From positions 186,001 to 250,000 of the forward strand of contig NZ_JAMWYX010000002.1 of assembly GCF_024305245.1 (NCBI RefSeq): a stretch of 64,000 nucleotides of DNA. Direction: 5' to 3'. Origin of the DNA: Erythrobacter sp. (lineage in GTDB: Bacteria; Pseudomonadota; Alphaproteobacteria; Sphingomonadales; Sphingomonadaceae). Positions 9,709 to 18,222 of this stretch are shown here, one piece after another; within the stretch, counting starts at the first letter, position 1, and every line of letters begins with the position of its first letter. A program made the translations under genes and the position numbers. The notes beneath the pieces are model-generated. The model did no database searches and was not told where the DNA came from. It saw nothing but the letters and a program-made list of their open reading frames with translations.

Positions 9709-10743
9709 ATGAGCGGGGGATCACACAGGCGGCCGACATCGTTCGATGTGGCGGAGCGGGCCGGCGTCAGCCAGCCGACCGTCAGCCGTGCGCTGTCGGG
9801 ATCGCCCGCCATTGCCGAGGCAACGCGGCGCAAGGTGGTGGAAGCGGCCGAGGCGCTCGGTTACTTCGTCGATGAACGCGCCGCGCGGCTGCGCCGGGGT
9901 TCCACAGGCACGCTGGCGGTGGTGGTGATCTGCCGCGAAGGCGACAGCGCATCCAGCATCAATCCCTTCGCCTACGCCCTGCTCGGCTCTGTCTGCGTGG
10001 CGGCGTCGGAACGCGGGTTCGAAACGCTGGTTTCGTTTCAGGCGCGCGAGGCTGATTTCTTCGGCCATTATCAGGAACAGGGCCGCGCCGATGGGCTGGT
10101 GGTGATCGGCACCACCACCAACGGGCCAGCATGGGAATATTTCCGCAGTCTCGAAAGCGAAAGCCGCAGGGTCGCCTATTGGGGCTCGCCGTTCGAGGAA
10201 CTGGAATGGGTGCGGTCGGATAACCGCGCGGCAGGGCGGCTTGCGGTCGAACATCTGCTTGCCGCCGGATACCGCCGCCCGTGTTTCCTCGGCGCGCTCG
10301 GCACGCCGCAGGTGCAGTTCACCGAACGCTATGAAGGCTATGCCGAGGCGATGCGCGCGGCGGGGCTGGAGCCGTGCCTTGCCCCTACCGTCAACGCCGC
10401 CACGCGCGAGGAGGAAGGCCGCCGCGCGGCGCGCCGCCTGATCGAACGCGGCCCGATCGAACATGGGGACATCGACGCGGTGTTCGCCGCCTGCGATGCG
10501 ATGGCGCTGGGAGCGATCGAGGCCTTCGCTGCCGCCGATCTGGCAGTGCCGCAGCAGGTGGGCGTGATGGGGTTCGATGATCTGGTGGCTGGCCGGTTCA
10601 GCCGCCCGCCGCTGACCACCATTGCGCCCGATCCGGCCGCGGCCGGGGTGGCGCTGGTCGGCGCGGTGCTGGACGATGCCGGCGGCAAGCTGCGCCGCCG
10701 GGTGCCGGTATCGCTGATCGCACGCGGGAGTACGGCGAGGTAG
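9709..10743 (+). CDS. LacI-family transcriptional regulator
   Basis: A 344-residue repressor. Residues 10-30 form the helix-turn-helix (FDVAERAGVSQPTVSRALSG), followed by the hinge helix region (RRGSTGTLAVVV) and a periplasmic-binding-like sugar sensor domain. The C-terminal VGVMGFDDLVAGRFSRPPLT is the family's standard block. It is divergent from the sugar transporter and a LacI-type palindrome lies between them, so the transporter is the obvious target. The effector sugar cannot be inferred. Whether it also controls zwf-edd-eda or glk-ppc is open, since no second copy of the operator was seen there. Confidence 0.93.
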   Translation: MSGGSHRRPTSFDVAERAGVSQPTVSRALSGSPAIAEATRRKVVEAAEALGYFVDERAARLRRGSTGTLAVVVICREGDSASSINPFAYALLGSVCVAASERGFETLVSFQAREADFFGHYQEQGRADGLVVIGTTTNGPAWEYFRSLESESRRVAYWGSPFEELEWVRSDNRAAGRLAVEHLLAAGYRRPCFLGALGTPQVQFTERYEGYAEAMRAAGLEPCLAPTVNAATREEEGRRAARRLIERGPIEHGDIDAVFAACDAMALGAIEAFAAADLAVPQQVGVMGFDDLVAGRFSRPPLTTIAPDPAAAGVALVGAVLDDAGGKLRRRVPVSLIARGSTAR

Positions 10744-10761
10744 GACTGGGTGATGCTTCAA

Positions 10762-10785
10762 CTCCCCTCCCTCAAGGGAGGGGAG
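10762..10785. terminator. bidirectional hairpin between lacI-type gene and ppc
   Basis: A perfect 10-bp stem, CTCCCCTCCC / GGGAGGGGAG, around a TCAA loop, in the 63-base gap between two convergent genes. An outer pairing GGACTG / CAGTCC extends it. There is no clear T-run, so it may act as a weak or Rho-assisted terminator or RNA stabiliser. Confidence 0.65.
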
Positions 10786-10806
10786 AATAAGGCTCAGTCC
10801 CTTTGG

Positions 10807-13572
10807 TCAACCATGCGCGCCGAATTCGTTGGCGATTGCCGTCGATATCCGCAGGCTCAATTCGTGCGCGCGGGCGATTGGCGTAATGAAGTCGCGCTCG
10901 ATCGCGCCGTAACCTTCCTCGCCGCCGTCGGGATAGTCGCTGGGTTCGTCGAGCGGGAAGTCGCGCGGCCCCCGCACCCGCACCGGGAAGGCCCGCCGCA
11001 ATTGCGCCAGCGCCTCGTCCACCCGCAAGGTCAGCACCATCTCGATCACGTCGCCCCGGCTGATGTCGTTGGCCCGGCTGAAGGCCGGGACGGCGACGAC
11101 TTTCAGGAACATGTGCTGCAGCAATGTGAGCCGCAGCGATTGCAACACCCCGATGCGGCGGCGCAGATGTTCGCGTGCCGGATCGTGTGCGTCGTCGGGG
11201 ATCAGATCGGTCAGCCGGTGCAGCTTCAACGCATCGATTCTGAGGCGCGAGGCGAGGCGGCGGAACACGCCCGTCCGGTCATCGCCGACCAGATATTCGG
11301 CGAGGCTCCCGCAGGCACCCGCCAGATGATCTTCCGTCCCGCGATAGGTGCGGCTGGCCCAATAGGCCGAATTGAACAGCTCACCGAACGCCGCCACCGT
11401 CTTGATGCTGGCGACCGCATTGGCGGCTTTCAGCAGGCGCATGATCTGGCGCCCGCGGGCCGATTCGGTCAGCAGTGCGGCGATTTCCTCGCGGTTGGCA
11501 TCGGCGGCGCTGCCGACCCCGGCGATCACGTTCACCGGGTAGCCCAGTTGCTGGAGGATCGCGTTGTGCGGGATCGCGCGGATCTGGCGCAGGCTCATCT
11601 CGCGGTCGGCATTGATGTCGCTCTGCCGCCGCGCAACCCGGCTGCCGGTGGGGTTGAGCAGGCCCAGCCCGAACGCGGTCACCGCACGCGCATAGGTGCG
11701 GCTGGCGAGATGTTCGCCCTGATGATCCTTGATCGCGCGGTAGAAATCGAGGCTGATATCGGTGCGGTGGTAGAACGGATCGGCGGGCGCGGCGAGATCG
11801 GCCTCTGCCGGGCGCGCTTCGGCGATGCGGGTGAGCGTGGCGAGCGCCAGTTCGGGGGTGGCGAAGAACAGATAGCCGTCGCCGCCCTGAAAGCTGACCT
11901 CGGGTTCCAGCCGGATTCCCGCCCGCGCAAACCGCCGCCGCGCCCACGGCGACAGCGGCCATTCGAGCCGGTCTTGCAGGCTGGCAGGATGCGCGCCGCG
12001 CCCCATACTTTCGCCATGGGTGTTGAACACCAGCGCGGCGACATCGGACAGGCCGTTGGCCGCCATCGCCTCGGCCAATCGCCCTTGCAGGCGTTCGATC
12101 GCGAGGCTCGCAGGGATCTGCCCGACAAAGCGGCCGGCATCGGAAAACCCGGTCTGGATCGCGACCCGGCCGCGTTTGCGCGCGTAATCGCGATAGGCAG
12201 GCTCGGCCAGCAGCGCATCGAGGAACCGCCCGCCGTGCTCCAGCGCGGTCTCGGTCTCGAACAGCGGGGAGACATCGACCTTGTCATCCAGGCCGAAAAG
12301 CTTGGCGAAATAGAGCGCGGCCAGCACCGTGGCGGGCTGTTCGCATTCGGCCACCAGCATCCGGATCGGCGCATCGGCATCGATGTGCCGGATGATCTGC
12401 GCCATCGCGATGAACTGGCGGATCGCGGTCGAACTTTCGGTGGCGAGCGCGGCAAAATTGGTGCGCAAGGGCCGCGCTTCGTCCACCATCCGCCGCAAGG
12501 TGGCGAGTGCGCCCTTGCTGGCGAGGTCGATCACTTCGCCTTCCGGCAGGCGGCGGCGGACCGCGTTGTGGAGCTGTTTGGCGTTCACCCGGAAATGGAT
12601 CCAGCCCATGCCCAGCCCGTCGGCGCGCATCGCGGCGACCAGAGTCAGCAGCCGCACCGCGCGGGCTGGCGGCGCGGTTTGCGCGTCGGCTTCCAGTGCG
12701 GCGATCACCTCGGCGAGCGAGAGCAGGTTATCGCGGCTGTGCGTGGTCAGCCGGTTGGCGGCAGCGGCCAGCGCCTCGCCGGTCGAAAGATCGCCCGCGA
12801 AATCGGCGGCGCGCTCTGCGGCGAAGGCAGCGGCCGGGCGCAGCGTTTCGAGCTGCGGGTGGCCTGCATCGATCGCTGCGAGGCTGGCGGTGTAGCGCGC
12901 CAGCCGCTCGGCCTTTTCCGACAGCCTGAACGCGATCGAGGTGTGCCAGGAAATATCGGTGCGCCCGTCCATGTCATAGCCGACCCAGCTGGCAAAGCGG
13001 AACGGCAGCGGGCGCAAGGCTTGCCACTCGGCGGGCCAGCGCGATTGCGCCTCTTCCAGCAGCCGCGCGACCACTGCATCGCGTGCATCCTGCGCCCGCC
13101 CCATCGCCGCCACGGCTTCGCGGTGTTCGTGCTGGAGCGTGACCGGCTGGCGCTCTGCCGGAGCCGCGCACAGGGCCTCGCCATCATCCGCCGGGGCCGA
13201 CGCCGCTGCCGCCACTGCTGCCGCCTGCGCGGGCGCCAGCAGGAAGGTCGGGTGCGCGGTGAACACGGCGTGGAGTTGCGGGTGTGCCCAGCGGGCGGCG
13301 AAAGCCTCGAAATCATCGTCCTCGCCCGACAGCGCAAGCGGGGTTTCTGCCTGGCTGGCCAGCAGGGTGCGCAGCTTGTGCGCGCGCGCCATCAGTCCGT
13401 CGCATTCAAGCTCTGCAACCATCGCGGCAATATCATCGAGGTCGATTTCGCCGCCTTCCAGCGCGCGCGACAGATCGAGCGAGAGCTGGAACACCGGGTT
13501 GAACAGCGGCGTTTCGCGGGTGCGCTGGTGCAACTCGCCCAGCCGCGCTTCGAGCGCTGCGACGGTCTTCAT
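10807..13572 (-). CDS. ppc: phosphoenolpyruvate carboxylase
   Basis: A 921-residue enzyme that carboxylates phosphoenolpyruvate to oxaloacetate, refilling the TCA cycle. VFTAHPT at residues 103-109 contains an essential His. GYDMDGRTDI follows in the middle third. FNTHGESMGRG near residue 515 and FQGGDGY near 545 are the bicarbonate and PEP site motifs in a divergent form. TGSRVARR lies near the C-terminus. The sequence is distant from the enterobacterial enzyme but keeps its length and motif order. Its ATG overlaps the glk stop (ATGA), so glk and ppc form an operon linking glucose phosphorylation to anaplerosis. Confidence 0.93.
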   Translation of the reverse strand: MKTVAALEARLGELHQRTRETPLFNPVFQLSLDLSRALEGGEIDLDDIAAMVAELECDGLMARAHKLRTLLASQAETPLALSGEDDDFEAFAARWAHPQLHAVFTAHPTFLLAPAQAAAVAAAASAPADDGEALCAAPAERQPVTLQHEHREAVAAMGRAQDARDAVVARLLEEAQSRWPAEWQALRPLPFRFASWVGYDMDGRTDISWHTSIAFRLSEKAERLARYTASLAAIDAGHPQLETLRPAAAFAAERAADFAGDLSTGEALAAAANRLTTHSRDNLLSLAEVIAALEADAQTAPPARAVRLLTLVAAMRADGLGMGWIHFRVNAKQLHNAVRRRLPEGEVIDLASKGALATLRRMVDEARPLRTNFAALATESSTAIRQFIAMAQIIRHIDADAPIRMLVAECEQPATVLAALYFAKLFGLDDKVDVSPLFETETALEHGGRFLDALLAEPAYRDYARKRGRVAIQTGFSDAGRFVGQIPASLAIERLQGRLAEAMAANGLSDVAALVFNTHGESMGRGAHPASLQDRLEWPLSPWARRRFARAGIRLEPEVSFQGGDGYLFFATPELALATLTRIAEARPAEADLAAPADPFYHRTDISLDFYRAIKDHQGEHLASRTYARAVTAFGLGLLNPTGSRVARRQSDINADREMSLRQIRAIPHNAILQQLGYPVNVIAGVGSAADANREEIAALLTESARGRQIMRLLKAANAVASIKTVAAFGELFNSAYWASRTYRGTEDHLAGACGSLAEYLVGDDRTGVFRRLASRLRIDALKLHRLTDLIPDDAHDPAREHLRRRIGVLQSLRLTLLQHMFLKVVAVPAFSRANDISRGDVIEMVLTLRVDEALAQLRRAFPVRVRGPRDFPLDEPSDYPDGGEEGYGAIERDFITPIARAHELSLRISTAIANEFGAHG

Positions 13573-14576
13573 GCGTTACCTCCCGGAACCGGCGAATGCT
13601 CGGCGACAAACGCGGCGGCTGCGCCGAACAGGCCGGGTTGGGGATGAACGATCAGCTTGACCGGGATGCCCGCCATCAGGCTTTCGAACCGGCCCTTGGC
13701 CTTGAACCGCTCGGCAAAGCCCGAGGCGAGCAGCGTGTCGCGGATGCGGTAGCCCAGCCCGCCAGCGATCACCACGCCTGCAAAGCCGCCCTGCGCCAAC
13801 GCGATATCTCCCGCGACCGAGCCAAGCGACAGGCAGAACCGGTCGACCGCGGCGGCGGCAAGGCTGTCTTCCCCGCTGGTGCCGCGGTTCCAGATGTCGA
13901 TCGCGTCGCATTCGGCCACGGTGCGATGCTCCATCGCGGCGAGCGCCTGATAGATGTCGACGATGCCGGGGCCGGCCACCACGCGCTCCACCGAAACGCG
14001 GTTGTGGCGGCGGCGCAGGCGGGCAAGGATCGCGTCCTCGATCGTGTCGAGCGGGGCGAAATCGATATGCCCGCCTTCGGTCGCCTGCACGCGATACTGC
14101 CCGCCCGAGCGCCAGAGATGCGCGACGCCCAGCCCGGTGCCGGGGCCGAGCACGCTGATCGTGCCATCGCGGCCCAGCGGCTTGTCCGGCCCGGCGAGAT
14201 CGAGAAACTGGCTGTCGTCGGCGCGCGCGACCGCATGGGCCACCGCCGCGAAATCATTGACGAGGGTGAACCGTTCCACCCCCAGCTTCTCGTTGATGAG
14301 CGCCGGGCGGATGATCCACGGGTTGTTGGTGAAGCGGATGACGGGGTTGGGGTTGCCGGGACTGCCGACCGGCCCGGCAATCGCCATGCTGACGGCGGGG
14401 GGCAGGGTGCCGCCCTTGCGGCTGCGGAACGCCTCCCACGCGGTCTGGAAGCTGGCGTGATCGGCGGTGTGCAGCGTTTCGAGTTCGTCGAGGCTGATCG
14501 CCCCGTCGCCGCCGATACTGGCGATGGCGAACCGCGCATGCGTACCGCCGATATCGACCGCCACCAGATCGTGCAT
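13569..14576 (-). CDS. glk: glucokinase
   Basis: A 335-residue ATP-dependent glucokinase of the bacterial Glk family. VAVDIGGTHARFAIA at the N-terminus is the ATP-binding phosphate loop. LGPGTGLGVAHLW and TEGGHIDFAP form the glucose-binding core with catalytic and ligand residues. The C-terminal GVVIAGGLGYRIRD is the adenosine motif. It supplies glucose 6-phosphate to zwf and is coupled to ppc. The 15-bp element also present upstream of zwf starts 76 bases before its ATG. Confidence 0.95.
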   Translation of the reverse strand: MHDLVAVDIGGTHARFAIASIGGDGAISLDELETLHTADHASFQTAWEAFRSRKGGTLPPAVSMAIAGPVGSPGNPNPVIRFTNNPWIIRPALINEKLGVERFTLVNDFAAVAHAVARADDSQFLDLAGPDKPLGRDGTISVLGPGTGLGVAHLWRSGGQYRVQATEGGHIDFAPLDTIEDAILARLRRRHNRVSVERVVAGPGIVDIYQALAAMEHRTVAECDAIDIWNRGTSGEDSLAAAAVDRFCLSLGSVAGDIALAQGGFAGVVIAGGLGYRIRDTLLASGFAERFKAKGRFESLMAGIPVKLIVHPQPGLFGAAAAFVAEHSPVPGGNA

Positions 14577-14637
14577 TTTCTTCTCCCGCTTATGCCGGGA
14601 AGCGTCTTAGCAGGCGGCGCGCGGAAATCCCACGCGC

Positions 14638-14652
14638 CGCATACTTATTCAA
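14638..14652 (-). promoter_or_regulatory. 15-bp repeat, copy 2, upstream of glk
   Basis: The second exact copy of the element upstream of zwf, in the same orientation toward its gene. It lies in the 101-base gap between the glk start and the end of the S46 peptidase gene. The same gap also has an 11-base direct repeat, GCTTATTCGGG, whose second copy contains the peptidase stop codon. See the finding on the shared element. Confidence 0.55.
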
Positions 14653-14677
14653 ATCAGGCTGGCTTATTCGGGCCAGC

Positions 14678-16816
14678 TTATTCGGGAGTCACGCCCATTT
14701 CCTTCAGCAGCCGGTCGGCCTCGTCGACCTTGTCCATCGTCCACAGCATGAAGCGGCTGTCGACATGGATCGTGCGGTTGATCGCGGGGTTGTACATCCA
14801 GTCCGACACCACGCCTTCGATCGTTCCGTCGAACGCCAGCCCGACGAATTCGCCGCGTGCGTTCAGGGTCGACGAGCCGGAATTGCCGTTGGTGATGTCC
14901 ACGGTGGAGAGGAAATCGACCGGCAGGGTGCCGAGTTCCGGCGCAACGTAGTCGCCGTATTCCTTCGCCTTGATCAGCTCGATCATCTTGTCCGGCGCAT
15001 CGAATTCGCCGCGGCCGGTATGCTTGGCAAGGATGCCTTCGGCGGTGGTGAACGGCGTCCAGATCTGCCCGTCGACCGCCTTGCCCGTCACCTTGCCATA
15101 GGTAAAGCGCAGCGAGCCGTTAGCGTCCGGATACATCGTCTTGCCCTGCGACGCGGCATAGGCGAGGCGGGCTTCCATCACCTTGGAACGGCCCTTCTGC
15201 ACGTCGCCCGAACGCGCCTTTTCTTCGGCTTCGTTGGCCATCGCCTCGTCATAGGTGGCGACGGCGAGCTGGATGAAGGGATCGTCCGACGCCCTGAAGT
15301 CGGCGACCGATTTGTCCATCCATTCCATCCGCTTGGCGGTGTCGCCCAGCTGTGTCTCAGCGTAGAACGGGGCGAGATCGCGCCCTTCCATGAACGCATC
15401 GAAGCTTTCGTTGCGCTGGTCGGCGGGCAGGGTGCGGTATTCGGCGATGCCGTCTTCCCACAGCGCCTGATCGATGGCGGGCACGAAGCGCCGCTCGATC
15501 CGCTGCAGCGCCTGCGCCCTGAAAGCGCGGTCGCGTTCCTGATAGCCGGGTTCGCGGTCCTTATCGGGCTTGGCCTGTTCGTTGGCCCAGCGGTAAAGCT
15601 GCCGCGCCGCACCATACAACTGCCCGCGACCAAGCATCCCGCGCTTGGCATCGGCCAGCGCTTCGGCATTGTTCGCGGCGATCAACCGGTCGAGCTCCGC
15701 CAGCGCCGGGCCGTATTGCGCTGCACGCGCGGGATCGGCGGCGATCCAGCTGCGGAATGCGGCTTCCTCTGCCGCCTTCTTTTCGATCAGCGAGATGGCA
15801 TCGGCCCCGGCCAGCTGTCCGGCGATCTTCTTCTCGTAGTTCTCGACGCCCTGCAGCGTTGCGGCATAGGCGATGGTCGCGGCCTGATCGCCAGCGGTCA
15901 GCGCGTCGATCAGATCACCGTACTCGGCCAGCATCTGCTGCTGGTAGGGGTAGAGTTCCTCGTAATAGAAGCGCGCTTCCTCGGCCGAACGCAGGCGCTC
16001 GGTGGTGCCGGGGAAGCCCGCGACCATGATGAAATCGCCTTCCTTCACCCCGTCCTTGGCAATCGGCAGCCAGGCCTTGGGCTTGAACGGCACGTTTTCC
16101 TCGGCATAGGCCGCAGATGAGCCATCAGGCGCGACATAGGCGCGGTAGAATGCGAAATCACCGGTGTGGCGCGGCCACATCCAGTTGTCCTTCTCGCCGC
16201 CGAAATTGCCGACGCCTGCTGCTGGCGCGTAGACCAGTCGCACGTCCTTGATTTCAAGCTGCTGCTGCAGCCAGTATTGCTGCCCGCCGAAATAGGCGCG
16301 CACATCGCAGCGGCGGTTGGCCTGCCGCTCGCAAGCCTCGATCAATGCGGTGCGGTTAGCCTGCAGCCGGTCATAACGCGCGCGGCCCTCAAGCTTGTCG
16401 GCGCCCTCGAGCATCGCGGCGGAGACATCGCGCAGATCCTCGATCACATAGACCCGGCTGCCCGGCGCGGCGGGGAGTTCGTCGCCCAGCGTCGCGGCCA
16501 GAAAGCCGTCGGTGAGGTAATCGGCCTCGGGCGAGGAATTGTACTGCAACGATCCTGCGACGCAGTGGTGGTTGGTCGCGACCAGACCCTGCGGCGAAAG
16601 GAACGCCGCAGAACAGCCGCCCAGCGATGCGATGGCGGTCAGCGGCGGGCGCTGGAGATCGCCCAAGGTCGCGGCGTCGAGTTCGAGCCCGGCGGCCTTC
16701 ATTTCATCGGCAATCGCGCCGGTCTGGCTCGGCAGCCACATGCCTTCATCGGCAACAGCTGCGCCCGGCACGGCAATGATCAGGGCGCTGGCCCCGGCAA
16801 GCAGGAATTTCTTCAT
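14678..16816 (-). CDS. S46 family serine peptidase (dipeptidyl-peptidase 7/11-like)
   Basis: A 712-residue exported peptidase. Residues 1-22 are a signal peptide ending PGAAVA. GLVATNHHCV (residues 78-86) carries the catalytic His of the chymotrypsin-like fold. TNGNSGSSTLN near residue 645 carries the nucleophile (Ser646). Length fits S46 dipeptidyl peptidases (about 700), which cut dipeptides from free N-termini in the periplasm of Bacteroidetes and proteobacteria. Start ATG 16816 is preceded by GAGGTGA at good spacing; a longer open frame upstream is not credible. Specificity (hydrophobic versus Asp/Glu at P1) is not decided here. Confidence 0.92.
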   Translation of the reverse strand: MKKFLLAGASALIIAVPGAAVADEGMWLPSQTGAIADEMKAAGLELDAATLGDLQRPPLTAIASLGGCSAAFLSPQGLVATNHHCVAGSLQYNSSPEADYLTDGFLAATLGDELPAAPGSRVYVIEDLRDVSAAMLEGADKLEGRARYDRLQANRTALIEACERQANRRCDVRAYFGGQQYWLQQQLEIKDVRLVYAPAAGVGNFGGEKDNWMWPRHTGDFAFYRAYVAPDGSSAAYAEENVPFKPKAWLPIAKDGVKEGDFIMVAGFPGTTERLRSAEEARFYYEELYPYQQQMLAEYGDLIDALTAGDQAATIAYAATLQGVENYEKKIAGQLAGADAISLIEKKAAEEAAFRSWIAADPARAAQYGPALAELDRLIAANNAEALADAKRGMLGRGQLYGAARQLYRWANEQAKPDKDREPGYQERDRAFRAQALQRIERRFVPAIDQALWEDGIAEYRTLPADQRNESFDAFMEGRDLAPFYAETQLGDTAKRMEWMDKSVADFRASDDPFIQLAVATYDEAMANEAEEKARSGDVQKGRSKVMEARLAYAASQGKTMYPDANGSLRFTYGKVTGKAVDGQIWTPFTTAEGILAKHTGRGEFDAPDKMIELIKAKEYGDYVAPELGTLPVDFLSTVDITNGNSGSSTLNARGEFVGLAFDGTIEGVVSDWMYNPAINRTIHVDSRFMLWTMDKVDEADRLLKEMGVTPE

Positions 16817-17041
16817 GGAAAAAGCATCACCTCGTGATTGCAGGTTGCCGCGCCCCCCTGCGCAGCGGTTTGCTGAGTTGCGCCCGTGAATGGGCAGGCA
16901 AGCGCCTGTAATGCACAACCGGGCGTCAGCAAATGGGCGAATTCGCCCTATCGACAAACGACTTGATGGCGGGGTTGAGCACCATCAGCAGTCGTGCTGC
17001 GCTGGATGGGCGAACTTGCGGGCAGCGTGCAAAATGGCTCT

Positions 17042-17056
17042 TGCGAATGATTATCA
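17042..17056. promoter_or_regulatory. candidate Fur box
   Basis: TGCGAATGATTATCA fits the 7-1-7 Fur model (TGATAAT-N-ATTATCA) with 12 of 14 bases and extends as TTGCGAATGATTATCAATT. It lies 55 bases before the lipoprotein ATG and 226 bases before the divergent peptidase ATG, so the lipoprotein is the more likely target. Outside this site the 294-base gap shows no gene. Confidence 0.5.
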
Positions 17057-17110
17057 ATTCCTTCATGGGGCCTTTCTTATTCAAGTCTCAAACTCGGGAT
17101 CGACCGCGCC

Positions 17111-17956
17111 ATGAACAGCAAGATCAAACTCTGGACCCAACTCGGCCTCGGCACCGCACTGGCCGGAGGTTTGCTGACCGCTTGCGGCGGCGAAGCTGGC
17201 GGCGAGGGTGCCGCAACCGAGGCGGTGGCTCCGGGTGAGGCCGGCGCTGCGGGCGGCGAAGGCGAGGGCGGCGAAGGCGGCGAAGGTGCGGGCGGCGAGG
17301 GTGAAGGCGGCGTTGCGGTCAACCGCGCGGACAGCGACCCGGTCGTCTACGGCAGCGCTCTTGCCGTCACCGAAGCCCATGTTGTCGCCGCGCGCGATGC
17401 CTTTGCAGCGGGCAAGACCGATGCGGCAGCCGAAATGTTCGCGCATCCCGCATCCGAGGTGCTGGTCGAAATGGACCCGGTATTCGCCAAGCTGGGCGTC
17501 AAGGATTTCAAGCCGCTGCTGACCGATGCCTCGGTCGCGGTGATCGACGGCAAGAGCGCGGCCGAAGTCGACCAGCGTTATGACGCGATCATCGCTGCCT
17601 TGCGCGGGGCTGCCCAAAAAGCGCCCGATACCGGCGCGAGCGATGCCACTGTTGCCGCCGGGATCATTGCGGACCAGATCGAGCGGGCGAGTTCGATGTA
17701 TCGCACCAGCGCCGGGGGCGATGCATACGAACCCTATCTCGACGGTTACGGCTTCTACAAGGTCGCCGATTCCGCCTTCGCGCGCTCGGCCGCGGCGATC
17801 AAGGCGGAGAACCCGGCCGTCCATGACGGGATCGTCGAGGCGCTGGCGGTGCTGAAGCAGGCGTATCCCACCGTCACCCGGCCGGCGACACTGGCGGTTC
17901 AGCCAGGCGCGGTTTCGGCAGCGTCGTCGAAGGTGATGCTCGCCGCCGGGGGCTGA
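17111..17956 (+). CDS. Gly/Glu-rich lipoprotein of unknown function
   Basis: 281 residues with a clear lipoprotein signal: hydrophobic segment, then LLTAC with the lipidated Cys at about residue 25. A linker of about 40 residues follows, built almost only of Gly, Glu and Ala. The folded part (about residues 68-281) is helical and Ala-rich. It includes ALAVTEAHVVAARDAF, FAHPASEVLVEMDP and DGYGFYKVADSAF. The His/Glu-rich helices loosely recall periplasmic imelysin- or EfeO-type iron proteins, but I could not confirm their key motif. The Fur-like box upstream supports an iron link. The flexible linker would let the domain reach away from the outer membrane. Function unassigned. Confidence 0.75.
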   Translation: MNSKIKLWTQLGLGTALAGGLLTACGGEAGGEGAATEAVAPGEAGAAGGEGEGGEGGEGAGGEGEGGVAVNRADSDPVVYGSALAVTEAHVVAARDAFAAGKTDAAAEMFAHPASEVLVEMDPVFAKLGVKDFKPLLTDASVAVIDGKSAAEVDQRYDAIIAALRGAAQKAPDTGASDATVAAGIIADQIERASSMYRTSAGGDAYEPYLDGYGFYKVADSAFARSAAAIKAENPAVHDGIVEALAVLKQAYPTVTRPATLAVQPGAVSAASSKVMLAAGG

Positions 17957-18222
17957 CCCTTTCGAGGGCGCTCGCCGCGGCCCTTTGCCAGCGCAATTTG
18001 TGTAAATGCGACAAAGTAGCCCTTCTCGCGGGAGAAAGGACCCGCACTGCTTGTGTTTGCTGTATGCCGCTGTAGGGTCGCGCCGGTCGCTTGGGGGTGA
18101 CGGGGTTTGGGCGGACACGGGGCGAAACGACCTCATACGACCAATCCTGCCGAAGATCGCATATTTTGCCGCAGCCGGCGTGGTGATCGCCGCGTCTGCG
18201 GGACAAACGTCCGGGGGGAAAA
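17957..18222. other. intergenic leader before the two-partner secretion operon
   Basis: 266 bases without a supported gene. An imperfect hairpin (18021-18039, CCTTCTC pairing with GAGAAAGG) may end the lipoprotein transcript. The remaining 180 bases must hold the promoter of the TpsB operon. No clear -35/-10 pair or palindromic operator could be singled out. A G-run at 18213-18218 serves as the likely ribosome binding site for the TTG start. Confidence 0.4.

Noticed and set aside
10750..13647. 965-codon plus-strand frame across ppc
   Set aside because: Antisense shadow; it covers the bidirectional hairpin and both ends of ppc, which has intact catalytic motifs on the other strand.
17079..17087. 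Third copy of the zwf/glk element (TTGAATAAG on the minus strand)
   Set aside because: Only 9 of 15 bases match and it lies about 270 bases from the nearest minus-strand start, so chance is likely.
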